In this document: one piece after another, positions 50,277 to 61,490 of the stretch
Position numbering within the stretch: the first letter of the stretch is position 1
Layout: each line of letters begins with the position of its first letter
Source of the DNA: Chamaecrista fasciculata
Taxonomy: Eukaryota > Streptophyta > Magnoliopsida > Fabales > Fabaceae
Assembly: GCA_003254925.1 (NCBI GenBank)
Contig: QANZ01006359.1
Location: forward strand, 5,696-69,695
Reading direction: 5' to 3'
DNA length: 64,000 bases
Translations under genes and position numbers: made by a program
The notes under the pieces: generated by a model
The model's database searches: none
The model's input: the letters and a program-made list of their open reading frames with translations, nothing else
What the model was told of the DNA's origin: nothing

Positions 50277-51862
50277 CTGCCATATATCAGAACAGAGTCA
50301 CCACATCATCATGAATAACATTTTAATAACATTTCAGCAAAGGTTAGACAAAAACTATGACAAATAGGATTTCTTTAAAAGGAATTTTAAAAAGAAGATT
50401 CAGGTCAAATAAGATGCTGATGCTCAATGAAGCAAATTTAGTCAAATCAGATGGATTGCAGTCAATTCCAACAGAGGAATTATAACTATCATAGACTATG
50501 ATTCAAAAGTATCAGCAAAAATCAATTCTAAACTATACGCCCCTCACAAAATATGCAAGACTGAAAAGAGAAAACATTCATACGGTAAACCATAGCATCT
50601 TAATGACCTGAATGTCCCTGCTCCAATCAACAGGGTCACTAACTATGAAAGCAGCTTGAACCCTCTCAGAGCAGACACTGTTTCTTGGAGCACGTTCCTT
50701 AAATTTTGAGTCCTGAACTTTTTATTTTGAAAACTGTGGATCCCCCAACAGGGTCACTAACATAGAAGCAAGAAGAGTACAATTTGGTAAAAATCGATTA
50801 ATTGTATTAATAAATAAAAGATTAGTTATATACAACCCAAATAAGGGCAAAAGAGTAAAAATAGAGATACTAATCTACAACTAATCCTGTAACTGTACAG
50901 AACATAAAAGGAATGATCCGATACATCAGAGCTACAGTCATAAGCTACAACCAATAACAATTATAAAATGATAACTGAACACTGCATAATTCTTCAAGAA
51001 GCCTAGAAACAAATCAGATAGATATTAACTTGAACAAATCAATAATGCTATGAACAAATGACTTTGCACAAAGTAATGCCTTAAAGAGAAATAAGAGAGT
51101 AGTAATAATTAAATTAGGAATTCAATAATAATAGAAGACAACTACTGTCTAAAAATAGAAGATATGAATTACGCTTACAATATGCCATAAAATGCAGAAT
51201 TTCTCATCAGGACTCACTGTGGCTCCAGTACTGACAGTAGTGGAAGTGGAAAATGGAAAAAAGCGTTGGAAGGAAGATCTTAACACCACTATCAAGCAAC
51301 TGTTCTTGGAAAAGGTATGTGAAATCTTCATACTCATCATGTTAGTGCTTTACTATCTATCATAAATACAGTAAACTATTGTTTGAAACAAAAAAGAAAA
51401 TCATGTTGACTGTCACATTGGAATCATTTAGTCATTTTGGAATTAATTTTATATTTTTAAGGGTTCTTAATTAGCTAAATATATGATTGAGTTCAATTGC
51501 TTCAAGAGTTAGTATTAACTTGGAAGCTTATGGGTCATGGGATTCATTCTGGAAATGAGAGTGTTTATGATCATTATTTATTTGTACTGATTAAGTATGC
51601 ATCTGCAGTAAATAGAAGAATTTCGCAAACCAATGGTGATGGAATAGAGTAGACTAAGAGTTAAACGCTTCATAAAGCATAAAATAAGCGTATCAATGTA
51701 ATTTTGTTGTAAATTGGTAATTCTTGCATAGAAATTTAGGTAATTTATTTATGTGTTTTATAACAGATCAACTCCAAACAAAGTCACGAGAAGTTATAGT
51801 TCATATTGGATTGTTCAACATATCATGAGATATCAATTAAGCCAATTGTTTTAAAAACTTAC

Positions 51863-52462
51863 TTAAAACCATATTCAGACATCACTGCAGCAGGGTCCCC
51901 TTTTCCCACAGCAACAATGAGCTCATTTTCAAATCTGTAAGATAAAACAGGATAAAATTCTATTTATTAGGAAACTGTAGGTACATGAATACATAGTTGT
52001 TTTAGGAGCAAATAATCCGCTCAACTTTGAAACAATTTGTTAGGATACAGTCATTTCTGGATACTTAAAAGGATTGAACCCCTCCCCAAACCCCACCACA
52101 TAATCTAGCTCTAATAACACTAAAGGATGGATTCTAGTTGGATCCAAGAACACAAAGATCGAAATAAAATAAACTATAACTATAATTAAACTTCCAAATT
52201 AATTAAAAAAAACTTCCAAATTAATTAAAAAATTACCTCAATGTCACTTAAAGTTTTCATATTTCCAATAATAAAACATAACATGAATATTATGGAACAT
52301 AAATTTCCCAAAGATTCACAGAAATCAGAATATTGTTTTTGAAGCTTCAAGCTTGTTCTAATCACAAGATATCTTATTGAACTCAACAAATTATATCAGT
52401 ACAACACCTTAAAATGCATACCTATTTACCAAATTTTTAAAAGGCGAATGGCCCTGTATGAC
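51863..52462 (-). pseudogene. Two captured exons of a HAD-superfamily hydrolase (CECR5/At3g45740-like)
   Basis: Exons 52422-52462 (41 b; acceptor tatgcag, donor gtatgc) and 51863-51934 (72 b; acceptor cttacag, donor gtaagt) join in frame to read VIQGHSPFKNLVNRFENEL then IVAVGKGDPAAVMSEYGFK. This matches the middle of eukaryotic CECR5/YKR070W-type HAD hydrolases, where HTPYKSLV precedes VGKG and EGYGF. The N-terminal DxDG motif and the C-terminal part are missing, so the copy cannot be catalytic. Confidence 0.65.
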
Positions 52463-52579
52463 CTGCATAATGATCAGAAGGGTTAAGGGCAGAACTGCAC
52501 TATGAAGAAGGTTCAAAAGAGGATGAATCAGAGCGATGAAGGGAAAGCCAGACATTTTTTACTTAATAAAACTGTTGGA

Positions 52580-52612
52580 AATGAAGCTACCGAAAGGCGA
52601 ATGGCCCCATCC
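52580..52612 (-). repeat. Second copy of the HAD exon start motif
   Basis: 'aaggcgaatggccccat' here repeats 'aaggcgaatggccctgtat' at 52441-52459, inside the HAD fragment exon. This suggests a short internal duplication within the chimeric block. Confidence 0.4.
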
Positions 52613-53169
52613 TACCACAACAGACAGAAAGAAAAAATGTCAAACCGTTGAAATCAAAAGCTTAAAATGCAGCTACCGAAACTTATTAAGCAATAGTTAG
52701 AAGCAACTAACGAAATGAATGCAGGCAATCTCGACCAACTGGGCAGCAAATTCCAAAGCTCACTGAATAACACCAACCGAATAGCAAAAACGACAAACAA
52801 ATAGGCAACCTCAATTATGTATATGTATATTCATATTTTAAGCTGAGCATCTTTTGATATTCTCAGATATATAATCTTGCATGTGAGATATTCGAGGCGG
52901 ACTGACTCCTTCGAGGAGAATTTCGAGGGGAACTGACTCTACTTGCCATCCTCAATAATTATCAATGAAATCCAGTCCAATCCCTACATCGTCAAAACCA
53001 AAAGCAAAATCATATTTCTTCATCGCCTAAGCCAATTTCATCAATATTGGTACACATGATTTCGTCTTACACAAACAGAGGAGTAATCATAAATAAGCCA
53101 ATTTTGAGCTATGAAACATACCTAAAATCGGCGATCCTCAATTTTTTATAAATATATAACAAAATCCAG

Positions 53170-53870
53170 ACAAATTTACCGCCGACGTTCAAGCGATTCA
53201 TTTCCAGCAAATTTAATACCATAAACTTACCGATTCATGTAGGGATATATATAGATCGAGAGAGAGAGAGAGTGAGACGGCAGAAGAAGAAGGTCGTGGC
53301 TGACGTTGGCGGCGCTTGTGGCTGAACTGCGAGCGGACAGCGACGGCAAAACTGAAACTTTCAAGAGTATGAAATAGTGAGAAAGAGAATGGGTAGGTGA
53401 GAGAAAGAGGAGGTCGAAAATGAAATGATTGGGTTTGGATTGGGTATCGTGAAATGGGTTTCGTGGCGGAGAGTGGTGGAGGAGATGGAGCGAAGAGGGA
53501 TGGGTCACCGGTGACATGAAGGACGAAGCAGCGTTGGGAGATGGGAGAGGAGAAGAAGAAGACGGTGAGATGATGAGGATGGAAATGAGAAATGGCGGAA
53601 GAAATGAGGAATGGGGAAATGAAATCAGAGAAGAGAAGAGATTGAAATTTGAATGAGAGAGATGAAAGATGTGAGGAAAGGAGAGATTGAAATCTGAAAA
53701 AGAAGATGCAAAATAGATTTGGAATTTGAAATTGAAATGTTAGAGGGGAGGCGCAATATGGCAGAGTAGCTGGCGAGTGAAATTGCAGAAATGTGAAATG
53801 GCGAGTAGCTGCCAACGCGCCGTAGAATGGTGACACGTGTGAGGGGAGAAAGCTAAAAATGTTAAATATA
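53170..53870 (-). promoter_or_regulatory. Promoter/leader-like stretch upstream of the fragment block
   Basis: On the minus strand this stretch is strongly pyrimidine-rich (ctctctctctctcgatctat near 53250), like a plant 5' leader. It is preceded by a G-box (acacgtgt at about 53832-53839). All splice-bounded exon fragments from 52.5 to 46.4 kb lie downstream on the same strand, so it could drive a chimeric transcript. The 207-aa frame 53213-53836 on this strand is low-complexity Ser/Phe/Pro and is probably not a protein. Confidence 0.4.
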
Positions 53871-53939
53871 TTAGATGTTTGAATGAATCATAGGGTCCAA
53901 CATTACCATTAAATAATAATTTTTGAATCTTATTACTTA

Positions 53940-54420
53940 CCAGCAATCCCGTGCCTACGTGGTTGAGTGCTGTGCACTATGTTGCATAGTCACGGGTTCG
54001 ATTGCTGATACTCGCTGCTTGATTGTGATTTCTGATCATTCACACTTGTTTAAGTGGTGATGGTGGTGATCTGGTGTTTGCATTAATTGCATACTTTCCA
54101 TAAACCAAACCTAAAAACCCTAAACAGTCAAATAGAGGTACCTCTCCTTTATAACAAGTGTTTGCAGTCAAATAGAGGTACCTCTCCTTTATAACAAGTG
54201 TTTGGTGCAGTGGAAAGCGAGTTGCACCCCAGGTTGAGCCTTGAAGTTGACATTGTTGTGAGGGTTTTAACTGTTCGCTCCCAGCCCAAATAAGATTAGT
54301 CTTTGCCTACCCCAGGTTGAGCCTTGAAGTTGACATTGTTGGGAAGGTTTTAACTGTTCGCTCCCGGCCCAAATAAGATTAGTCTTTGCCTAGACTGTTA
54401 TACGGATAGGGAGAAAAACT
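53940..54420 (+). mobile_element. SINE-like, tRNA-derived sequence with tandem duplications
   Basis: A B-box-like gggttcgattgctg (about 53993) is preceded by a tRNA-like 'cctacgtggttgagtg' and followed by a second A-box-like tttggtgcagtggaaagcg (54204). Two internal tandem duplications follow: ~41 bp (gcagtcaaatagaggtacct, 54126-54207) and ~77 bp (ccccaggttgagccttgaag, 54230-54395). A related copy lies at 57.85 kb. No protein. Confidence 0.45.
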
Positions 54421-55382
54421 CATAGTTATACCAAAAGAAATACCTCTCTTTTTCATGCTTCAATAAGTAAGTATTTATTATCAAAAACTATGGTTAATTA
54501 ATCTTTTGCTAACTTAAAGTATCTCTTAAAGGTGATATAGTTGGTCAGAAATTTTGAAATTTCTTCATACTCATGATTAATAATGGAATCATTGACCCTT
54601 AATTAAAAAAGAAAAAAAATTGTCACTCAACCTCACTTTTCAAATTGCTATAACCATATAATCAACTTGCAATTGCCCATTAAGAAAAGAAATATGTAAT
54701 AAAATAAATCCCTCAATCAAGAATCCCTCAAAATTAGGGACCATAATTTCAAATTTAAATTTTAAATTGTTTTAAAATCAACTTATTCCATTACTCTCTC
54801 ACAATTTAATCAATGATTTTCATTTGTTAATAATAAAAAAAATTATATCTTTTTAAGATTAAATCTGATGATGTCATCATTAAAATTTTGTTCTCTATTC
54901 ATTACCATCAAAATTATTTTTTATAAATCTAATTTTTTTAAAATGTTAAACTTTATATATATATATTTGCATGTCCCTTAAACATGCAAACTTCTAGCAT
55001 ATACATATATTAGGGGCTTTTCATGCTCTAACAGACACGAAAATATATATGTAACGTTTAATTTGACATTTATAGTTATTCAGTGGCTGAAATTTATTAT
55101 ATTTCTATTATTCAAGGACTAAATCGTTAGAAATGTGAAAATTAAAAGACCAAATAATAAGTTTTCACTTTCTTAAATCTCATCTACTACTTTCTCTCTC
55201 ATTATCTATACAGTGTGCCGATTATCAAGTTCCACATGTTTATTTCTTATTTTATTTATTTTTAATTTAATTATTTTTGACCAACCAAAAACATCCTCAC
55301 ACATATAATATAGTATAGATATATGGGTCAAATAGCTTTCCCTTAACTCAATATGAAAATAAAGCTCATCACTCAATATACT
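54421..55382. other. AT-rich intergenic DNA
   Basis: No gene recognised; homopolymer-rich. 55010-55170 includes 'ctctaacagacacgaaaata' and 'aaggactaaatcgttag', repeat-arm wording, without a clear partner arm. Confidence 0.4.
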
Positions 55383-55590
55383 TTCCTTTTAGGGTAAATT
55401 ACACTTTGGTACCCTGTTGTTTGACCCTATTTCACTTTGGTACCCTGTGATTTGAGACTTAACACTTTGGTTCCCTGAGGTTTGGACCTTTAACACATTG
55501 GTACCCTCAAAACGTTTTCCGTTAAAATTTAAAGGACCTTTTCTCACCTGCATCTCACGTGCTCTGTTTGTCCCACTTTAATCAACATCT

Positions 55591-55917
55591 TCAGATCAAA
55601 TCGGTATCGTCTTCATCCAAATCAAAATGAAAAAAATCGTGCCCTAGGTTGTGCGTGTTGTGTTCGTCAAATTTCTTCTCTCCAAAATCAAAATCGTGCC
55701 TGAATCCAACCCAAACAAAATCTCTTCTCTGCGTCGCGTAATCGTTTGGGACTTTCCTACTGATTGATGTAAAGTTTGGGACTTTCGTACTGATTCCACC
55801 AATGGCGATGAAAAAGATTCTTCCTTTCCTTTTGGGGAAGACAGAGAAGGCGATGAAGCCATGGAATCCGATCGAGATGGACCAAAAGTTTGAGACTTTG
55901 AAAGAGAAGATCGCCAT
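55591..55917 (-). other. Open frame of 108 aa inside the Pack-MULE
   Basis: Uninterrupted frame without a recognisable domain; Phe- and Asp-rich at the C-terminus. It could be another captured exon or chance. It lies downstream of the MSBP fragment on the same strand, so both could belong to one chimeric transcript. Confidence 0.2.
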
Positions 55918-56029
55918 GGAATCGGAGAAGGAAGAATAACGTTAACATCGTCGTCCTCTGTTTCTCCATCTTCTGAGAATCTTCTAGAATTATCGACAGA
56001 TCTGGCCTCTGATTGACATTAAGAGAGGT

Positions 56030-56250
56030 TTATTAAGGTCACAGCCATTATAGGGTCGCAATTCATGCTCGGTGATATCCCCCAATTGAACCCAAGATTG
56101 TTTGGGGCAGTAATGATAGGGGGCTTATTGAAATCTTCAGGAGAAACAAACATACCACAGACCATTCTGTAGACAACAACCATCATAACTAGAATGGTGA
56201 AGAAGGCAGCAGGTGATAGGCCAGTGTACCTGGTAATGATCTTGCTCCTG
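56030..56250 (-). pseudogene. Captured 5' fragment of a membrane steroid-binding protein (MSBP/MAPR)
   Basis: Within the Pack-MULE the minus strand reads IITRYTGLSPAAFFTILVMM then VVVYRMVCGMFVSPEDF. Plant MSBP1/2 N-termini have A-I-x-AYTGLSPAAFFTVLALxLAVYxxVSGFF, the single membrane anchor before the cytochrome-b5-like steroid-binding domain. The b5-like domain is absent here and the frame runs on to a stop (~56025). The parent family is recognised by this anchor only. Confidence 0.65.
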
Positions 56251-57109
56251 GTAATGAATTTGGTTGTGTTGGAGAGAACACAAGAAGCAGAGACGAGGGC
56301 ACGAGATTTTGATTTTGTTACAAAGATGAAGAGAATTTTGGTTGGAATAGCGATTTGATCTTCAATTTGTTTGAAAGTGAGACTAAATTGGTTTTAAAAA
56401 ATAACACGTGAGATGCAGGTGCTAAAGATCCGTTAAAAATTGACAGAAAATGTTTAGAGGGTACCAATGTGTTAAAGGTTCAAATCTCAGAGTACCAAAG
56501 TGTCAAGTTTCAAACCACAGGAAACTAAAGTGAAATAGGGTCAAACCAGAGGATAGCAAAGTGTAATTTACCCTTCCTTTTATATTTCTCTATTCGAATT
56601 TCCAATATGGGCTATGACCACTCTAGCCCAATCCAATGCAGCATCCAAACAATAGCAAGGGGGATGTTTACCAAAAAAAAAAATCAAGGGGGGTTGGTTT
56701 GATTTGTTTGCACAAGTTGTCCATTTAAAATTTTAAATAAACAGTTTACTATGCTTACCCAAAAAAATAAATAAATAAACAAAAGAGGAAGCACGTATTA
56801 TTTTATTGTCTATTTTTCTTGAAGAATTAAATTAGTCACCCAAATTCATGTAATTTGTATACATATCATTTTTAAATTAAAAATAACTTTGTGCTAAAAT
56901 ACAGGTTAATGTAATAATTTTACATTATAAATAAAAAATAAGAATTTTTTAATATTAATTATTTTTTCACTTGATGTTTTATTTAATAATATATAAATTT
57001 ATATATTAAAAAAACTTTTATTTTTATTTTTATATCCAGAATATTAAACTGATTTCCCATGCACTAATCTAATGGATTGAATGACAACTTTCGAATTGAA
57101 ATTCTCTGT

Positions 57110-57700
57110 TTGTTAAGCTCTATGATTGTTTCCATCTTTTCTCTCCAACTTTCTCTGCACATTTTCGCATAGGTTTTTTCCTTCTAAATCTTAGTTCTAT
57201 AGGGAGGGATTGTATTAATCACAATTCCTCCCTACTTTTCATCTTTTGTTTCAGGTTTTTTTTGTTCAATAAATTAGATCTTCTGTCCCCTTTATAGTGG
57301 TGGATTTATCTGTTCCCCTTTATAGTTGTGGATTTATCCAGATCTATTTCTGGTTATAATCTTTCCTTTGTGAGAGATTCTATTCCAATAGTAGATCTTG
57401 CTTCAGATCTGAACATATATGGCGGAAAGCATTGAATGTTTCAACAAATTTGTGAAAGAGTCTATGGCATCTACATTTGAGACGAACATTTCTTTCCTGA
57501 TATGCAGAGAGTTTCATGGTGAACATCTTGTTGGCAACACCGAGAATGGTGATGACTTTCATCCTGCAGATAGAATCATTTATACTTTAATTTGTTATTC
57601 TAGTTCAACAATGTTTGCAAATTGTTCTTCTTCTGTTTTATCAGATTGGAATTTTCTGACTAATTGTAAGTGCCGTTTAGCTTTTCTGTAATACAGTTTG
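57110..57700 (+). other. Leader-like region with an orphan 90-aa frame
   Basis: C/T-rich sequence followed by a ~30-bp tandem duplication (cccctttatagtggtggatt / cccctttatagttgtggatt, 57288-57340) and a frame 57419-57691 beginning MAESIECFNKFVKESMASTF. I recognise no family. The layout (pyrimidine-rich leader, short repeats, short frame) may be a retroelement leader or a small orphan gene. Confidence 0.25.
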
Positions 57701-57849
57701 GCATGATGTTTTTAAAAAAAAAATGATTGGGTCCTTATATTATAACCTTAATGCAATAATGCTTGATTTCTTGAAGCATTGAATTATGTTGAATCATATG
57801 CTTAGTGGTAGTAAATATCACTATAAAAATTTAATTTTGTATGGCACTT

Positions 57850-58085
57850 GCCACTAGTTATCCCGCGGCTTGGTGGTTTCATTGTTTTGCAATAACTGCT
57901 TGGTTGTCGGTTCGATTGCTGGTGACTGTGATAAATGAATTGATTAATGATGATACGAAAATTTACTAGTCCTTCAACTAGTCCTTCAATTTACACTAAA
58001 TATAATAGAGGAATTTCAAAATACCTCTCTAATACCTCTCTTTTAAGCTTTCTGGTCCTCCTCCCATCTAGACTAAAATAAAAAT
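57850..58085 (+). mobile_element. Second SINE-like copy
   Basis: It contains 'cccgcggcttggtggtttc' (A-box-like) and 'gtcggttcgattgctggtg' (B-box-like) 30-40 bases apart, then 'aatacctctctaatacctct' and 'ctagacta', echoing the copy at 53.94-54.42 kb in the same order. The two copies are diverged in sequence, so this is an old family. Confidence 0.45.
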
Positions 58086-58424
58086 ATTACATGTAATTAA
58101 AATAAGAGAAAATTTATTATTTGATCCTTTTTTTTACTGAGTCAACGATTTGGTCTCTAATTTATTTTACATACATATTTGCGTATCCGTTAGAGCATAT
58201 AAATTAATAATCACCACACCATAGATGGACGATTGACCTCTAGCAAATTAGCAATGTCATTATTCTAAATTACTCCAAAGATAAATCCCTCACCACCCAA
58301 ACAGTTATTAATTTATTATGTGGGTTTGATATGCAGTATATATGCATATAGATATTATTTATTATTAATTTCCTTTTTATGGAGATAATTTTTATTTAAT
58401 TTTAAAATATATATATTATCACAA

Positions 58425-58937
58425 AAACTTTGGTACCATGTGGTTTAATCTCATTCCACTTTCATACCCTATGGTTTAAAATGTAACACTTTGATACCTT
58501 GAGATCTCTATTTTACCCTTTTGGTATCCTGAACAATTTTTTTTTTCGTTAATTTTAGACGGAATTTGGCACGTGGGCCCACTAAAACCCAATTTTGTCC
58601 AACATTTTGTCACAACAAAGATCAAACACAAACTTTTCGAAAGTTTTGAATGATTTCGGTAGTGGATGCTGAGAAAGTTTTGGGAGAATTCAGAGCTAAG
58701 TTTCGAAAAATATGTGTTTGATCTTTATTGTTGTGGCAAAATGTTGGATACAATTGAGTTTTAGTGAGCCCACGTGCAGGTCACGTGCCGAATTCCATCC
58801 AAAACTAACGAAAAAATGTTTAGCGTACCAAAAGGGTAACGATGGCAACCTCGAAGTACCAAAGTGTCACATTTTAAACTACAAGGTACTAAAGTGGAGG
58901 TCAAACCACAGGGTACCAAAGAGTAATTTACCTTTAG
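58425..58937. mobile_element. Foldback MITE, ~510 bp, nearly all inverted repeat
   Basis: The left arm (actttggtaccatgtggttt ... gatcaaacacaaacttttcg) is matched by the inverted right arm (tttcgaaaaatatgtgtttg ... accacagggtaccaaag), leaving a loop of only ~60 bases near 58640-58700. The end module ggtaccctgtggtttgacc is shared with the Pack-MULE at 55.4 kb, so it is probably a derivative of the same Mutator family. The left outermost bases have diverged. Confidence 0.85.
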
Positions 58938-58972
58938 TTTTTTAATTGAATCACTTAAATCGTTATAACCTC

Positions 58973-59447
58973 TTTTGGGTCCTTTATATATATATGGAGC
59001 ATATTTTACTTTCGTCTTACATCTTTCTTTTCTATTTCAAAGTGATCCTCTATGTTTCCAAAAAAAATTATTTTTGGTACCAAATTACTAAATGTGACAT
59101 ATCTTTCTCGTTTCAATTTTTAATGCGATGAGTTTAGAGTTACAAGTTACTCTTAACGCTGCCTAGTTGGATTCATTCGTCAACAAACGAAGTCAAATCA
59201 GATCCTAAAAGTGGGCTATTGGTTTTACGATAAAACAAGTGGAGTTTGTCATATTTCACTCGTTTCAAATTTAAATACGGCATATATATTCGAAGTAATG
59301 GATTACTCTTCAAAATGTATCCCAAATGTGGGTTTGGGACCAAAAGTAAAAAGATCATGGAAGCTATAGAGGACTACTTTGAAATTTTTTAAAAATGATA
59401 TGAGACCACAGAGAAATATGACCCATACATAAAGGATCAAAATAATG
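58973..59447. mobile_element. Foldback MITE, ~475 bp, different family
   Basis: The left end (gggtcctttatatatatatg ... ttcaaagtgatcctctatg) is inverted at the right end (catagaggactactttgaaa-type sequence and cataaaggatcaaaat). The interior 59090-59330 carries two direct copies of a unit including 'catatctttctcgtttcaa' and 'gagttacaagttactc', the same unit found in the arms at 61.5 and 63.2 kb. Confidence 0.65.
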
Positions 59448-60004
59448 TTTTAACCACTAAGATATTAGAGATAATTTACTGAGGATTGATCATGTAGTCA
59501 TTTATTGCTCATATATGTATGTACGAGTAAAATTTTATTTTTGTCTAAAATATTTTATTTGCGTCACTTTGACCTAGTAAGTTTGCACCGTATTTCAAAA
59601 TAACCTTGTTATTATAATTCGCCGTTTTTCCTGTATAAGCTAAGAGCCTAAGAGAGAGGATGATGACATATCATAGAGACAAAAAAGTATGAATATATTT
59701 TTCTAAATATGATTTTAATTTATATAATATATAAAAATAAGTGTATATATACAGTTTAGATCCCTAATTATCTGTTTAAATTATTAATTGAATGAAGTTA
59801 TTTAGTTTTGTTGCAATCTCAACAAAATTAAATCCTTCATTACTTTAATTCAATTTCCTTTTTTGGTGGTAAAAGGTGGAAATTTAATTAAGGAAAAAAG
59901 CCTTCATACAAGCAAAGAAAAAGAAAGCTACAAAACAAGGCAGCAGAAGTATAAAAGAAACATAAAGTCATAAACAGAAACAATTCAATTTAATATTTAG
60001 GTCA
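59448..60004. other. AT-rich spacer
   Basis: No gene or clear repeat recognised. Confidence 0.35.
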
Positions 60005-60129
60005 GAGGTTCATTTTGGTCCGAAATGTATGCTCTTATATTCATTTTAGCCCTTTATATTTCAAAAGATTCATATTGGTTCTAATTGTTGGCAAAATATT
60101 TTATTTTGGTCCCTGATCGGGCACTCGTC

Positions 60130-61490
60130 GTTAGTGCCGCCAAATTAATACTCAAACTATGCCCGAATATTATATTTATATATAATATAATGTACAACCC
60201 AAGGTCGGATCTCTAAGGAACTTAATGTTTTGTGGGTTAGCAATATTATTATGATGAAAACAAGAACATAAAGAAACTAAAGAAAAAGTAAAAGAATAAA
60301 TATGGAAAGATGAGAATATGAAGTCCTAAAGAATAATCACGAAGTCTACAATCATAGCCCAATAAAGATGATCAAGAAGTTATTATTATAATTATATCAA
60401 GCAAAACCACATCCAATATTATATCTCGTGTACACGAAATATGGATCAATCATGATAATCATAAACGACTCAACAAAGTAACGATTTATAATTAAACATA
60501 ACAATCCTTAAGCAATGATGATAATAGAAACAATAGATAGATCACTTTGTCATACGACCATAATTCAACTGAATGTGCAAGAGTAAACTTTATTAATGGT
60601 GAAACAAACACACTAATATTGTTTATGGAAGAATTAAAACAATCTAATGACTATTATCTAAAACTAAACACAACAATAATAATAAAAACTCTCTGGACAT
60701 CGACGACCGTTGAGCTCAGGCTTCATTCGGATTCTCCTCTAGGATGAAGAACGTTTAGGCTCTCATCATAGAGACCTAATGACAGCTACTTTATTCTACT
60801 CTATTCTGTCGCCAGTTGAGATGCTGGGGCGTTTCTCTGAATTCTGGGATGAATTGAGCGTGGAATGGCGCTCTCTATTTATAGTGTTCAGTAGTATGTT
60901 TGGTCCGCAAGTCAAGGAACAATTTTGGACTTAGGCCGTCGTCTGCGCCGGCGGCCCAACATGATGGTGCACCGAAATATTTGCGATATTTCGATTATAT
61001 CTTTGTATCTTGAATCCTAGTCGTCCAAATTATATGTTTAAACTTCGAATTAATCTGCGCCGCGAGATTTCCCTCTTAGGCCGTTGGCTCAAGAGACGGC
61101 GCAACACAACATTGTGCTGAAGCTTACTTGTTGACGTCATATTCTTCTAAGAATCCTGCGTCGCGAGAATTCCTATTTTGGGCCGGCGGCGCAAGAATAT
61201 CTTGTGCGATTTAATATCTTCTCGTTGATTCTAGATGATTCCCTTTGGTTAGACCCTGTTTGGATATCTGAAACACTGACAAACCCATTAAATAGCACTT
61301 ATTTATAAAATACAATAAATAAACACTAAATAACCTATTTTTATCCATTTTATTATGTCATACCTTAGTACAGCCCTTAGCATATTAATTGGTCTAATTA
61401 CAGTATTTTATCATTATGAACGCATAAAAAGAAGACCAAATAACATGTCAATATTTGGGCTGATCAGTCCCACACCATTGATTTAAGGAA
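60130..61490 (-). mobile_element. LTR-like remnant (copy 1)
   Basis: Near its low-coordinate end is 'aacccaaggtcggatctcta', the inverse of the 'ccctgtggattcgacc' type signature found near the 3' ends of many plant Ty3 LTRs. A 'ctatttatagtgttcag' and a GC-rich stretch with a thrice-repeated ctgcgccg...ggcggcgcaa motif follow. No gag-pol. Orientation minus is inferred from the signature. Confidence 0.45.

Larger units (their letters stand above)
55392..56573. mobile_element. Pack-MULE (Mutator-like, non-autonomous) with exact 9-bp target duplication
   Basis: The element starts gggtaaattacactttggta and ends with the inverse, ..caaagtgtaatttaccc. Terminal inverted repeats run for roughly 130 bases with four repeated ggtaccct modules per arm. 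The 9-bp direct repeat TTCCTTTTA immediately flanks it (55383-55391 and 56574-56582), the Mutator hallmark. The interior is not repetitive and carries a cellular gene fragment, so it fits the Pack-MULE class. It has no transposase. Confidence 0.88.

Noticed and set aside
51149-51340. Possible exon on either strand (plus strand reads VVEVENGKKRWKEDL)
   Set aside because: Protein-like in places on both strands but no family recognised and splice context is ambiguous.
53213-53836. 207-aa minus-strand frame, the longest outside known genes
   Set aside because: Composition is low-complexity Ser/Phe/Pro/Leu as expected from a pyrimidine-rich leader; no domain is seen. Treated as promoter/leader DNA.
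53960-54010. Genuine tRNA gene
   Set aside because: A B-box-like motif is present but no cloverleaf with matching acceptor and anticodon stems could be drawn; a SINE-like origin is more likely.
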